Positions 1 through 5,073 of a stretch of DNA of 5,073 nt are shown piece after piece. The notes beneath the pieces are model-generated. The model saw only the letters and a program-made list of their open reading frames with translations. It searched no databases and was not told where the DNA came from. Position numbers and translations under genes: made by a program. Positions within the stretch are counted from its first letter, which is position 1. Every line of letters starts with the position of its first letter. Origin of the DNA: DASRTE01 sp035316885 (GTDB lineage Bacteria > Actinomycetota > Actinomycetes > Jiangellales > Jiangellaceae); assembly GCA_035316885.1 (NCBI GenBank), contig DATHII010000294.1:1-5073 (forward strand), read 5' to 3'.

Positions 1-47
1 TCGGGAACGAGACCCGCCGCCGCATCGCCCTCATGCCGGTTCCCTGA
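1..47 (+). CDS. 3' end of an unidentified upstream gene (partial)
   Basis: The third forward frame is open from the window edge to a TGA at 45-47 and encodes GNETRRRIALMPVP. Thirteen of its fourteen sense codons end in G or C, which is the coding signature of this genome. The competing first frame over the same bases has a clearly lower GC3, so this frame is the likelier real one. A strong GC hairpin starts 13 bases after the stop, as expected for the end of a transcription unit. Fourteen residues are too few to assign a family or function. Confidence 0.45.
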   Translation, partial: GNETRRRIALMPVP

Positions 48-60
48 GCAACCCACCCAA

Positions 61-91
61 CCCGCCCGGGCCCATATGGGGCCCGGGCGGG
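61..91 (+). terminator. GC-rich hairpin, probable intrinsic terminator
   Basis: Positions 61-73 (CCCGCCCGGGCCC) and 79-91 are perfect reverse complements, giving a 13-bp stem made only of G-C pairs around the five-base loop ATATG. It lies 13 bases after the TGA at 45-47. There is no proper U-tract; only TTT occurs shortly after, at about 96-98. Actinomycete terminators often lack a U-tract, so a terminator is the simplest reading. The stem is symmetric and could act on either strand, but the gene converging from the right already ends at 301. Confidence 0.7.
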
Positions 92-288
92 CGCGTTTCC
101 AGGGCCCCTCCGCCCTGACCCGGGCCGGCATCACCGCCCACGCCGCCCTCCTGGCCAAGGTCTCGAGCAGCCGTCGCCAGGTGACCGCCGGCATCACCCC
201 CGACGACTACCTGGCCACCGTCGAGGTCCTGCGCCGAATGGCCGCCAACCTGGGCTGGGACGACCCCGGCGGCGGCCCGTCCCGCTGA
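76..288 (+). pseudogene. C-terminal remnant of a MarR-type regulator
   Basis: The frame encodes 70 residues. From about residue 13 (ALTRAGITAHAAL) through VTAGITPDDYLATVEVLRRM to AANLGW, it reads like the end of a MarR-family winged-helix regulator: the last wing strand (the usual 'LT.aG'), then the long C-terminal dimerisation helices with the common 'VLRRMAANL' ending. The recognition helix and most of the wing, which lie upstream in full proteins of about 140-160 residues, are absent. The frame stays open to the window start, but its upstream translation is Pro/Ala-rich and not MarR-like, and another gene appears to occupy those bases. The only ATG lies in the loop of the 61-91 hairpin and has no Shine-Dalgarno sequence. 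GC3 is still very high, so the loss may be recent. The family call is from pattern memory. A translated microprotein able to dimerise with an intact MarR partner is possible but unsupported. Confidence 0.45.
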
Positions 289-300
289 CCTGCCGACCGC

Positions 301-816
301 TCAGTCGGGCTGGTCGTCGTGGGGGATGGTGCGCAGGACCCTGGCCGGGGACCCGGCGACGATGGTGTAGGGCGCGACGTCGCCCAGGACCAGGGAGCCG
401 CCTCCGACGACCGCGTGGGCGCCGATCACGCAGGGGCCGAGGACCAGGACGTTGCTGGCCAGCCAGGCCCCCTCGCCGATGACGATGTCGCGGCCGCTGC
501 GCGGGATCGCGAGCTGGCGCTCCCGGCCGAACTTGTTGATGTCGTGGGTGCCGGTCAGGACCGAGACGCCGTGGCCGAAGAAGGCGTACTCCCCCACCGT
601 GATGTCGCCCGAGCCGACGTTGAACAGGGCGTTGTTGACCACCGCGGTGGGGTGGATGTGCAGCCGCGCCCGGTCCCCGTGGACCAGGTACTTGTACATG
701 TCCTCGTGCGCCTGCGGGCCGGCCTGCCTCGGGTCCTGCTCGGCCAGCACCTCACGGAGCGGCTGCCGCGGCGAACGGCCGAGCAGCCGCGCCACCAAGC
801 GGTCGAGTGTCGTCAT
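301..816 (-). CDS. Left-handed beta-helix (hexapeptide-repeat) acyltransferase
   Basis: This 171-residue protein is probably a cytoplasmic, trimeric acyl-CoA-dependent O- or N-acyltransferase related to the maltose/galactoside/NodL/WcaF acetyltransferases. Residues 1-45 form a charged helical lead. From about 50 to 155 there are hexapeptide repeats of the [LIV]-G-x-x-x-x kind (ITVGEYAFFGHGVSVL, IVIGEGAWLASNVLVL, CVIGAHAVVGGGSLVL). His91 in the TGTHD loop fits the catalytic histidine of this fold. The ending VAPYTIVAGSPARVLRTI is the classic C-terminal signature. No signal peptide or membrane segment is seen. The ATG at 816-814 is preceded by AGGAGG (822-827 on the plus strand) with five bases of spacing, which fixes the start. 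The gene faces away from the stress protein gene and converges on the MarR remnant, with 12 bases between the stops. The acceptor is unknown; no sugar-biosynthesis or capsule gene lies nearby to suggest one. Confidence 0.88.
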   Translation of the reverse strand: MTTLDRLVARLLGRSPRQPLREVLAEQDPRQAGPQAHEDMYKYLVHGDRARLHIHPTAVVNNALFNVGSGDITVGEYAFFGHGVSVLTGTHDINKFGRERQLAIPRSGRDIVIGEGAWLASNVLVLGPCVIGAHAVVGGGSLVLGDVAPYTIVAGSPARVLRTIPHDDQPD

Positions 817-979
817 CCGCGCCTCCTGTCCATGAACGCACCTATCGAATCAGACACCCTGGGAACCCGGGAAGTCACTCCGGCTGGGCGCCGGGGGCCC
901 CCAGACATCAAACCGGGCTGGTGGGCCATCCGTGACGGGTGATACTTGTCGACGGCGGCTGAGGAACAGGAGGTGGACC
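817..979. promoter_or_regulatory. Divergent intergenic region between acyltransferase and stress protein genes
   Basis: This 163-bp stretch must hold the promoters of both outward-facing genes. Toward the plus-strand gene, GATACT (941-946) matches four of six -10 consensus positions and would put the RNA start near 953, about 27 bases before the ATG; the best-spaced -35 (CTGGTG, 918-923) is poor. No convincing promoter was found for the minus-strand gene. A perfect 10-bp palindrome, GGGGGCCCCC, lies at 893-902, flanked by a short CTGGG/CCCAG pair (884-888/900-904); it may be a weak hairpin or chance in GC-rich DNA. No DosR-type box or clear operator was recognised. Confidence 0.4.
968..973 (+). 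promoter_or_regulatory. Ribosome binding site fixing the stress protein start
   Basis: AGGAGG, extended to AGGAGGTG, ends six bases before the ATG at 980-982. This is a near-perfect anti-SD match. It favours ATG 980 over the in-frame GTG 48 bases upstream, which would add an Arg-rich lead not found in stress proteins. Confidence 0.85.
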
Positions 980-1510
980 ATGGCGAGGATCGTGGTTGGG
1001 GTGGATGCATCGCCGGGCGCATTACGGGCGATGGCATGGGCGGCCGAGGAGGCGCGCCTGCGGCAGGCGGCCCTGCAGGTGGTGCACGCCTACCACTCGC
1101 AGGAGCTGGCCGCTCCGCTGTACTTCCCGTCCCAGCATGCGCTGCCCGGCAGGGCGGTCGCCGCCGGTGGAAGGCCGGCGCAGCAGGAGTTGGCCGAGAC
1201 CCTGCGCGATCGAGGCGAGTTCGAGGGTGCCGTCCGCCGCCAGGCCGAGGACCTGCTCGAGGCGCTGCTCGACGAGCTGGGCGAGGCGGCCAAAGGCGTT
1301 GAGGTACAGCGAACGGTGGTGGAGGACCGGAACCCGGCCGAGGCGCTGGTGGAGCTGTCGGCCGATGCCGACCTGCTGGTCGTCGGGTCACGGGGCCGCG
1401 GCGGCTTCACCAGCCTGCTGCTCGGCTCGGTCAGCCATGCCGCCGTGCTGCACGCGACCTGCCCGGTGGTGGTGATCCCGTCGCATCGCGACGACCGTGG
1501 AGCGGGGTAG
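980..1510 (+). CDS. Universal stress protein (UspA family), single domain
   Basis: This 176-residue cytoplasmic protein has an ATP-binding Usp fold. The N-terminus MARIVVGVDASPGALRAMAW is the standard first strand and helix with the nucleotide-contacting Asp (D9). The C-terminal motif G-2x-G-9x-G-[S/T] is intact: G136, G139, G149 and S150, followed by VSHAAVLHATCPVVVIP, the usual last helix and strand. Family members of this type bind ATP and support survival under starvation, hypoxia or oxidative stress; a specific role cannot be read here. Usual single-domain length is about 140-160; the extra length lies between the second strand (about residue 37) and the central helix (about 85-103), in a segment with YFPSQHALPGRAVAAGG. 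Codon 15 is the rare TTA. The early codons (AGG, GTT, GAT, GCA, TTA) are less GC-rich than the rest of the gene. It is followed after 77 bases by the YbjQ gene. Confidence 0.93.
   Translation: MARIVVGVDASPGALRAMAWAAEEARLRQAALQVVHAYHSQELAAPLYFPSQHALPGRAVAAGGRPAQQELAETLRDRGEFEGAVRRQAEDLLEALLDELGEAAKGVEVQRTVVEDRNPAEALVELSADADLLVVGSRGRGGFTSLLLGSVSHAAVLHATCPVVVIPSHRDDRGAG
1022..1024 (+). promoter_or_regulatory. Rare TTA leucine codon (codon 15 of the stress protein gene)
   Basis: The codon is in frame (GGC GCA TTA CGG) and encodes L15. I found no other in-frame TTA in the called genes of either strand. In Streptomyces, TTA codons near gene starts make translation depend on the bldA leucyl-tRNA, which accumulates late in growth. 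Whether this organism uses such control is inference. Confidence 0.5.
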
Positions 1511-1539
1511 CGGGCCGGGGATCGTTCGCGCGCGCCGGT

Positions 1540-1545
1540 TATAGT
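1540..1545 (+). promoter_or_regulatory. Candidate -10 element for the YbjQ gene
   Basis: TATAGT stands out in an otherwise GC-only spacer and matches five of six consensus positions. It would start RNA near 1552, giving a leader of about 36 bases before the ATG at 1588. No good -35 lies 16-18 bases upstream (GGGGAT region). Confidence 0.4.
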
Positions 1546-1587
1546 CGTGCGCGTTGATCCTCACCAGGGCACGGACAAGGAGCAACC

Positions 1588-1932
1588 ATGACCGGCGGCC
1601 CCGCAGCAGGCATCCCCACCTCGACCACCTTCGAGCTGCCCGGCTACACGGTGGAACGCACCCACGGCCTGTCCTGGGGCCTGATCGTGCGGAGCGTCGG
1701 GCTGACCAAAGGCCTCACCGGCAGCCTGCGCTCGCTGCGCGCCGGCGAGGTCAAGGAGTTCACCAACGTGGTCGACCAGGCACGCCACACGGCGCTGGAA
1801 CGCCTCGTGGCCCACGCGGAGCAGCTCGGCGCCAACGCCGTCCTCGGCGTGCGCTTCGACTCCTCCGACCTCGGCAACGGCCTTGCCGAGATCGTCGCCT
1901 ACGGCACCGCCGCAACCGTCCGCCCAGCCTGA
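1588..1932 (+). CDS. YbjQ/UPF0145 family protein (heavy-metal-binding domain family)
   Basis: This 114-residue cytoplasmic protein belongs to the YbjQ/UPF0145 family (PF01906), whose members form ring-shaped oligomers; the metal-binding label is traditional and the true function is not settled. The family pattern is clear: an N-terminal strand with LPGYTVERTHGLSWGLIVRS (residues 17-36), a central helix VVDQARHTALERLVAHAEQL (61-80), and the diagnostic GANAVLGVRFD (81-91), then a strand ending EIVAYGTAATV (101-111). Length is close to the family norm of about 105-110. The ATG is preceded by AAGGAG (1577-1582) with five bases of spacing. The usual 'GG....Y' insert after the RSVG region is replaced by GLTGSLRSLRAGEVKEF. 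The next gene, an exporter, starts 88 bases after the stop or overlaps the 3' end by 50 bases, depending on its true start, so the two may share a transcript. No link between YbjQ and the exporter is known to me. Confidence 0.9.
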   Translation: MTGGPAAGIPTSTTFELPGYTVERTHGLSWGLIVRSVGLTKGLTGSLRSLRAGEVKEFTNVVDQARHTALERLVAHAEQLGANAVLGVRFDSSDLGNGLAEIVAYGTAATVRPA

Positions 1933-1954
1933 CCCGACCGACGCCGCTGCCATC

Positions 1955-1984
1955 CCAACGACCGAGCCACCAACGACGGAGCCA
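1955..1984 (+). repeat. 15-bp tandem repeat encoding PTTEP-PTTEP
   Basis: Positions 1955-1969 (CCAACGACCGAGCCA) and 1970-1984 are adjacent copies differing at one base (C1963 versus G1978). In the exporter's frame they encode PTTEP twice. They sit between the YbjQ stop and the GTG at 2021, in the stretch whose coding status is uncertain. Confidence 0.75.
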
Positions 1985-2020
1985 CCGGTCCCTCCGGACG
2001 ACGTCAGCTGGCATCAACGC

Positions 2021-3289
2021 GTGACCGCGGTACCCCTGCGCCGAAACCGCGACTTCGTGCTGCTCCAGATCGGGCAGCTGCTGTCGGACGCCGGCACCCA
2101 GTCGACCTCGATCGCGTACCCGCTGCTGGTGCTGGCGGTGACCGGTTCGGCCGCGAAAGCGGGCGTCGTCTCGTTCGCACGAACCCTCCCCTGGGCGCTG
2201 TTCGCGCTCGTGGCCGGCGTGGTGGCCGACCGCTGGAACCGCAAGGGGCTGATGATCGCGGCCGACGGCGTCCGCGTGCTGGCGATCGGCGGCCTCGCCG
2301 CGGCCATCCTGCTGGACCGGACCGGCTTCTGGGCGATCCCGCTGGTCGCCTTCGTCGAGGGCAGCGGCGCAGCCCTGTTCTCCGCGGCGCACGCCGGCGC
2401 CCTGCGCGCCGTGGTGCCGGCACGCCAGCTGCCGGCGGCCGCGGGCGCCCAGACGGGCCGGCAGGCGGCGGTGCAGCTGGCCGGCCCGCCGCTCGGCGGG
2501 GCGCTCTTCGGGCTCGCCCGCGCGCTGCCGTTCCTGGTCGACGCGGTCTCGTACGCGTTCTCGATCGTCTCGCTGCTGGCGATGCGGACGCCATTCCAGG
2601 AGCAGCGCGCGCCCGACACCTCGTCGCTGCGCTCCCGGCTCGCGGAAGGCGTTCGCTTCCTCTGGGGGCATCCGTTCCTGCGCACCTGCGCGTTCCTGTT
2701 CGGGCTGGCGAACTTCGTCGGCCCCGGCGTCCTGCTCGCGGTGGTGGTGCTCGGCAAGCGGCAGGGCCTGTCGGGCGGCCAGGTCGGCGCGCTGGTCGCG
2801 GCCTTCGGCGCCTGTCTGCTGGTCGGCTCGCTGGTGGCGCCGCTCGTCCGGCGGCTGCTGCCGGTTCGCGCCGTGCTGCTGCTGGAGCTGTGGACATGGC
2901 CCGGCTGCGCCCTGTTCCTGGTCTGGCCGAATGTCTACGTGCTGACCGCCAGCATCCTGCCCACGGCGCTGGCGATCCCCTCGACCGACTCGGTCGTCCA
3001 CGGCTACCGGATCGCGATGACGCCCGACCGGCTGCTCGGCCGGGCTGAGTCCGTGCGGAGCATGATCTCGCTGCTGATCGCGCCGCTCGGCCCGCTGGTG
3101 GCCGGAGTGCTGCTCGACGCCGTTTCGGCGCGCGCCACCATCGCCCTGTTCGCCGCGTTCGGCCTGGTGCTGGCCATCTGGGGCACGCTGAGCCCGTCGA
3201 TCCGCGCGGCGCCGAGCCTCGACGAGCTCGACGACCTCCCCGGAGGCGGAACCTCGCCGCGGCAACCCCCTGAGCGCAGCCAGGCGTAG
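2021..3289 (+). CDS. MFS efflux transporter, EntS/MFS_3 type
   Basis: From the GTG at 2021 this is a 422-residue inner-membrane exporter, matching the usual 400-430 of the EntS/MFS_3 branch, which expels siderophores, macrolides or other small molecules using the proton gradient. Evidence: the start PLRRNRDFVLLQIGQLLSDA is typical of this branch; motif A between TM2 and TM3 is G66-VVAD70-R71-W-N-R74-K; VPARQLPAAAG (132-142) and GPPLGGALFG (155-164) are branch-specific; the second half carries TPDRLLGRAES (334-344) and PLGPLVAGVLLD (355-366). About 11-12 hydrophobic segments can be counted, with a hydrophilic loop near 190-215 between the halves. The C-terminal 30 residues are a charged Pro/Gly tail. 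A TTG at 1883 would add 46 Pro/Thr-rich residues and overlap the YbjQ gene by 50 bases; neither start has a clear Shine-Dalgarno site. The substrate is unknown. Confidence 0.88.
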   Translation: MTAVPLRRNRDFVLLQIGQLLSDAGTQSTSIAYPLLVLAVTGSAAKAGVVSFARTLPWALFALVAGVVADRWNRKGLMIAADGVRVLAIGGLAAAILLDRTGFWAIPLVAFVEGSGAALFSAAHAGALRAVVPARQLPAAAGAQTGRQAAVQLAGPPLGGALFGLARALPFLVDAVSYAFSIVSLLAMRTPFQEQRAPDTSSLRSRLAEGVRFLWGHPFLRTCAFLFGLANFVGPGVLLAVVVLGKRQGLSGGQVGALVAAFGACLLVGSLVAPLVRRLLPVRAVLLLELWTWPGCALFLVWPNVYVLTASILPTALAIPSTDSVVHGYRIAMTPDRLLGRAESVRSMISLLIAPLGPLVAGVLLDAVSARATIALFAAFGLVLAIWGTLSPSIRAAPSLDELDDLPGGGTSPRQPPERSQA

Positions 3290-3413
3290 CTCCCCGCCGG
3301 CCGCGGTTCCATGACGTTCGCCACACCTGCGCGAGCGTGCTCATCGTGGACCTGCCATCGCGGCGAACTTCGCCCCGTACACTGAGCCGCCGTGACCACA
3401 GGAGAGGAGCGAC
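3290..3413 (+). promoter_or_regulatory. Intergenic region with candidate decarboxylase promoter
   Basis: TACACT at 3378-3383 matches four of six -10 positions and would start RNA near 3390, about 24 bases before the GTG at 3414. No good -35 is seen at the right distance. A small hairpin (GGCGA/TCGCC, 3362-3366/3370-3374, three-base loop) lies just upstream of it. No strong terminator follows the exporter stop, so read-through from the exporter is possible. Confidence 0.4.
3400..3409 (+). promoter_or_regulatory. Ribosome binding site of the decarboxylase gene
   Basis: The purine run AGGAGAGGAG contains two overlapping AGGAG cores, ending nine and four bases before the GTG at 3414. It supports that GTG as the start. 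Confidence 0.7.
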
Positions 3414-4889
3414 GTGGGCGATCCACTGGACGAGCAGGCCGAGACGCTGGCAGCGCTCAGGCAGGTGCTCGACGCCGCCGGGCCGTACCTGGACCGGTTG
3501 CCGCAGCGGCTGGTCTACGACCGCGCCGCCGAGCCGCTGCTGGGGGAGCTGGGCGGGCCGCTACCGGAGCAGGGCTCGGGCACCCGGACCGCGGTCGAGA
3601 CGCTGTTGCGCATCGGGACGGCGACCGCAACCGCCTCGGCCGGGCCGCGCTTCTACCACTTCGTGATCGGCGGCTCGACGCCCGCGGCGCTGGCCGCCGA
3701 CTGGGTCGTGTCCCTGCTGGACCAGAACGCGTTCGTGCGGGCCTCGTCGCGCTTCGCCGACGCGGCAGAGACGGTCACGCTGGACTGGCTGCGCGAGCTC
3801 GTCGGCCTGCCACCGGGCTGGGGCGGCGCGCTGACCGCCAGCGCCACCTTTGCCAACCTCACCGGTCTGGCCCTGGCCACGCACTGGTGGGCGCAGGGGC
3901 ACGGGGTGGACGTGACCTCGGCGGGGCTGGCCGGTCTGCCGCGGATGCCGGTGCTGTCCGGCGGGTACGTGCACCCCAGCGCGCGCAAGGCCCTGCAGAT
4001 GCTGGGCCACGGCAAGGACACGGTCGAGGTGTTCACCCGCGACGACATCGGCCGGATCGACCTGGCCGCGGTACGGCGACGGCTCGGTGAGCTCGACCGA
4101 GCTCCCGCCGTGCTGATCGCCACCGCCGGCGAGCCCAACGCGGGCGAGTTCGACCCGCTGGCCGACCTCGCCGGCTTGGCCGAGGAGTTCGGCGCCTGGC
4201 TCCACATCGACGGCGCGTTCGGTCTCTTCGCGGCGCTCTCCCCTCGCACCGCACACCTGACCGCGGGAATGGAGCGCGCCGACTCCATCGCCGCCGACGC
4301 CCACAAGTGGCTCAACGTGCCCTACGAGAGCGGGTTCGCGCTCGTCCGGGAGCCCGACCGGCTCGGCCGGGCGTTCGGCATGCCGGGGGCGGCGTACCTG
4401 CCGGGCCCGGACGACCCTCGGGGTGGCTACGGCCTGCTGGGCCCGGAGTCCTCACGGCGGGCGCGCGCCCTGCCGATCTGGGCCACGCTCGCCGCCTACG
4501 GCCGCACCGGCTACCGAGCGCTGGTGGAGCGACACTGCGACCTGGCCGCACACCTCGCGGCGACCGTCGACGCCGCACCCGACCTGGAGCGCCTGGCCGA
4601 GGTCCCGCTCAACGTGGTCTGCTTCCGCTACCGACCGACCGGCCTGTCCGAGCAGGAGCTCGACGACGTCAACCGCCGGCTCGGCGAGGCGCTGCTTGAC
4701 GACGGTCGGGTGTTCGCCGGCACCACTGTCTACGGTGGTCGGGTGGCGCTGCGTCCGGCGATCAGCAACTGGTGCACCACCGCGGCCGACCTCGACCTCC
4801 TCGTCGACGTCGTCCGCGAACTGGGCGCCAGCGCCGCCCACGCCGGTGGACCGAACCAGGGATGGGGAGGTGAAGGTGGCGGCGGCTGA
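3414..4889 (+). CDS. Group II PLP-dependent decarboxylase family protein
   Basis: This 491-residue cytoplasmic enzyme belongs to the PF00282 family (aromatic amino acid, glutamate and diaminobutyrate decarboxylases), which remove CO2 from an amino acid to give an amine. Key sites: TASATFANLTGLALA (141-155) fills the place of the phosphate-binding 'TSGGTxANLxAL' loop; H187 in YVHPSARKALQMLG is the His that stacks on the cofactor; TAGEPNAGEFDPL (236-248); D266 in LHIDGAFG pairs with the pyridine nitrogen; and H297-K298 in ADAHKWLN carries the Schiff-base lysine. ESSRRARALPIWATLAAYGR (345-364) is the usual segment after the mobile catalytic loop, with Y339 a candidate catalytic Tyr. Length is normal at about 470-490. 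The GTG start has a good ribosome site. Residues 473-491 form a Gly-rich tail that also encodes the next gene's ribosome site. The substrate cannot be told from sequence; actinobacterial members are often loosely named aspartate aminotransferase or tryptophan/diaminobutyrate decarboxylase. Confidence 0.9.
   Translation: MGDPLDEQAETLAALRQVLDAAGPYLDRLPQRLVYDRAAEPLLGELGGPLPEQGSGTRTAVETLLRIGTATATASAGPRFYHFVIGGSTPAALAADWVVSLLDQNAFVRASSRFADAAETVTLDWLRELVGLPPGWGGALTASATFANLTGLALATHWWAQGHGVDVTSAGLAGLPRMPVLSGGYVHPSARKALQMLGHGKDTVEVFTRDDIGRIDLAAVRRRLGELDRAPAVLIATAGEPNAGEFDPLADLAGLAEEFGAWLHIDGAFGLFAALSPRTAHLTAGMERADSIAADAHKWLNVPYESGFALVREPDRLGRAFGMPGAAYLPGPDDPRGGYGLLGPESSRRARALPIWATLAAYGRTGYRALVERHCDLAAHLAATVDAAPDLERLAEVPLNVVCFRYRPTGLSEQELDDVNRRLGEALLDDGRVFAGTTVYGGRVALRPAISNWCTTAADLDLLVDVVRELGASAAHAGGPNQGWGGEGGGG
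4866..4873 (+). promoter_or_regulatory. Shine-Dalgarno site inside the decarboxylase gene
   Basis: GGAGGTGA lies within the last decarboxylase codons. Its GGAGG core (4866-4870) ends five bases before the GTG at 4876. It argues for coupled translation of the downstream small gene. Confidence 0.65.
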
Positions 4890-5019
4890 GGCGGGCTTCG
4901 GCGCCGCACCGACCGAGGAGCTCGCGGCGGAGCGGCGCGCCCGCTACCTCGCGCAAGTGCGCGCGCAGGGCCGACGACTGACTGCACACCGGCGCGGAGA
5001 TCCTCGCCTCGCCACCTGA
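4876..5019 (+). CDS. Unrecognised small protein, overlapping the decarboxylase end; possibly frameshifted
   Basis: The frame from the GTG at 4876 encodes 47 residues, including APTEELAAERRARYLAQVRA, and stops at 5017-5019. The start overlaps the decarboxylase by 14 bases and has a near-perfect ribosome site, so the gene is very probably translated and coupled to it. An alternative in-frame GTG lies at 4870. The middle (about residues 11-34) is a charged, Glu/Arg-rich helix. After about position 4985 the translation becomes HRRGDPRLAT, while the second frame over the same bases gives a better-looking acidic ending that stays open to the window edge. The real protein may therefore continue in that frame, with the stop at 5017 being the result of an indel or a sequencing error. 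I do not recognise the family. Its place suggests a partner or accessory to the decarboxylase, but that is a guess. Confidence 0.55.
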   Translation: MAAAEAGFGAAPTEELAAERRARYLAQVRAQGRRLTAHRRGDPRLAT

Positions 5020-5073
5020 CGACTCGGACCCTCCAAGCGACGAGGAGCTCCTCGCCTTCCTCGACGTGATCTA
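4982..5073 (+). other. Open second-frame segment, likely continuation of the small gene (partial)
   Basis: Just after a TGA at 4979-4981, the second forward frame stays open to the window end. From 4994 it encodes AEILASPPDDSDPPSDEELL and then AFLDVI. Of the codons from 4994 on, 22 of 26 end in G or C, and the acidic, Pro-broken helix looks like real protein. It has no start codon with a ribosome site of its own, which points to a frame switch from the preceding frame somewhere in 4982-5016. It is cut by the window edge. Confidence 0.45.

Noticed and set aside
289..300. Bidirectional terminator between the convergent MarR remnant and the acyltransferase
   Set aside because: The gap is only 12 bases and no stem of useful length was seen there.
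893..902. GGGGGCCCCC palindrome as an operator or terminator
   Set aside because: Only 10 bases, of a kind expected by chance in DNA this GC-rich; it is not at a gene end and matches no operator I know.
319..942. 207-residue plus-strand frame opposite the acyltransferase
   Set aside because: Asp/Gln/Val/Arg-rich low-complexity translation with no ribosome site or motif. The minus strand has a convincing hexapeptide-repeat enzyme with a good ribosome site.
932..979. Longer N-terminus for the stress protein from an upstream GTG
   Set aside because: It adds an Arg-rich lead absent from the family and ignores the near-perfect ribosome site directly before ATG 980.
813..1391. 192-residue minus-strand frame spanning the divergent intergenic region and the stress protein gene
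   Set aside because: Pro/Ala/Arg-rich translation with no motif. It would run through both ribosome sites and the candidate promoter.
1760..3265. Long minus-strand open frames opposite the exporter (501, 446 and 247 residues)
   Set aside because: They mirror the plus-strand codon bias of a GC-rich gene, giving Arg/Gln/Ala-rich, motif-free translations. The plus-strand protein is a clear MFS exporter with motif A.
3561..4304. Minus-strand frames opposite the decarboxylase
   Set aside because: Shadow frames without recognisable domains. The plus-strand frame holds the PLP lysine and the other active-site motifs.

Overview
The window is very GC-rich, with G or C at nearly every third codon position, strong AGGAGG-type ribosome binding sites and GTG starts. 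This fits a high-GC actinomycete. I see nothing that fixes the genus. All product calls come from motifs read by eye; no database search was run.

Layout. Positions 1-47 hold the last 14 codons of a gene entering from the left, followed by a perfect 13-bp GC hairpin (61-91) that should act as its terminator. Next comes a short reading frame (76-288) that looks like the C-terminal third of a MarR-type regulator without its DNA-binding part, probably a gene remnant. A hexapeptide-repeat acyltransferase lies on the minus strand (816-301), convergent with the remnant. A 163-bp intergenic region separates it from the divergent plus-strand genes: a universal stress protein (980-1510), a YbjQ/UPF0145 protein (1588-1932), an MFS exporter of the EntS/MFS_3 type (about 2021-3289), a group II PLP-dependent decarboxylase (3414-4889), and a small unrecognised gene that overlaps the decarboxylase end and runs toward the right edge.

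How they may work together. The stress protein and YbjQ protein are each preceded by their own ribosome binding site and a plausible -10 element, so they need not form one operon. The exporter follows YbjQ closely and may be co-transcribed with it. The decarboxylase has its own -10-like element and is translationally linked to the small downstream gene, whose Shine-Dalgarno sequence lies inside the decarboxylase's glycine-rich tail. An amine-making enzyme beside an exporter is suggestive of a product/export pair, but the sequence does not prove it.

The most distinctive points are a single TTA leucine codon at codon 15 of the stress protein gene (the only one I find in any called gene here), the MarR remnant whose only ATG sits in the loop of a terminator hairpin, an apparent frame switch in the last small gene, and an uncertain exporter start next to a PTTEP tandem repeat. 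I found no CRISPR array, tRNA, rRNA, insertion sequence or convincing new multi-gene system.
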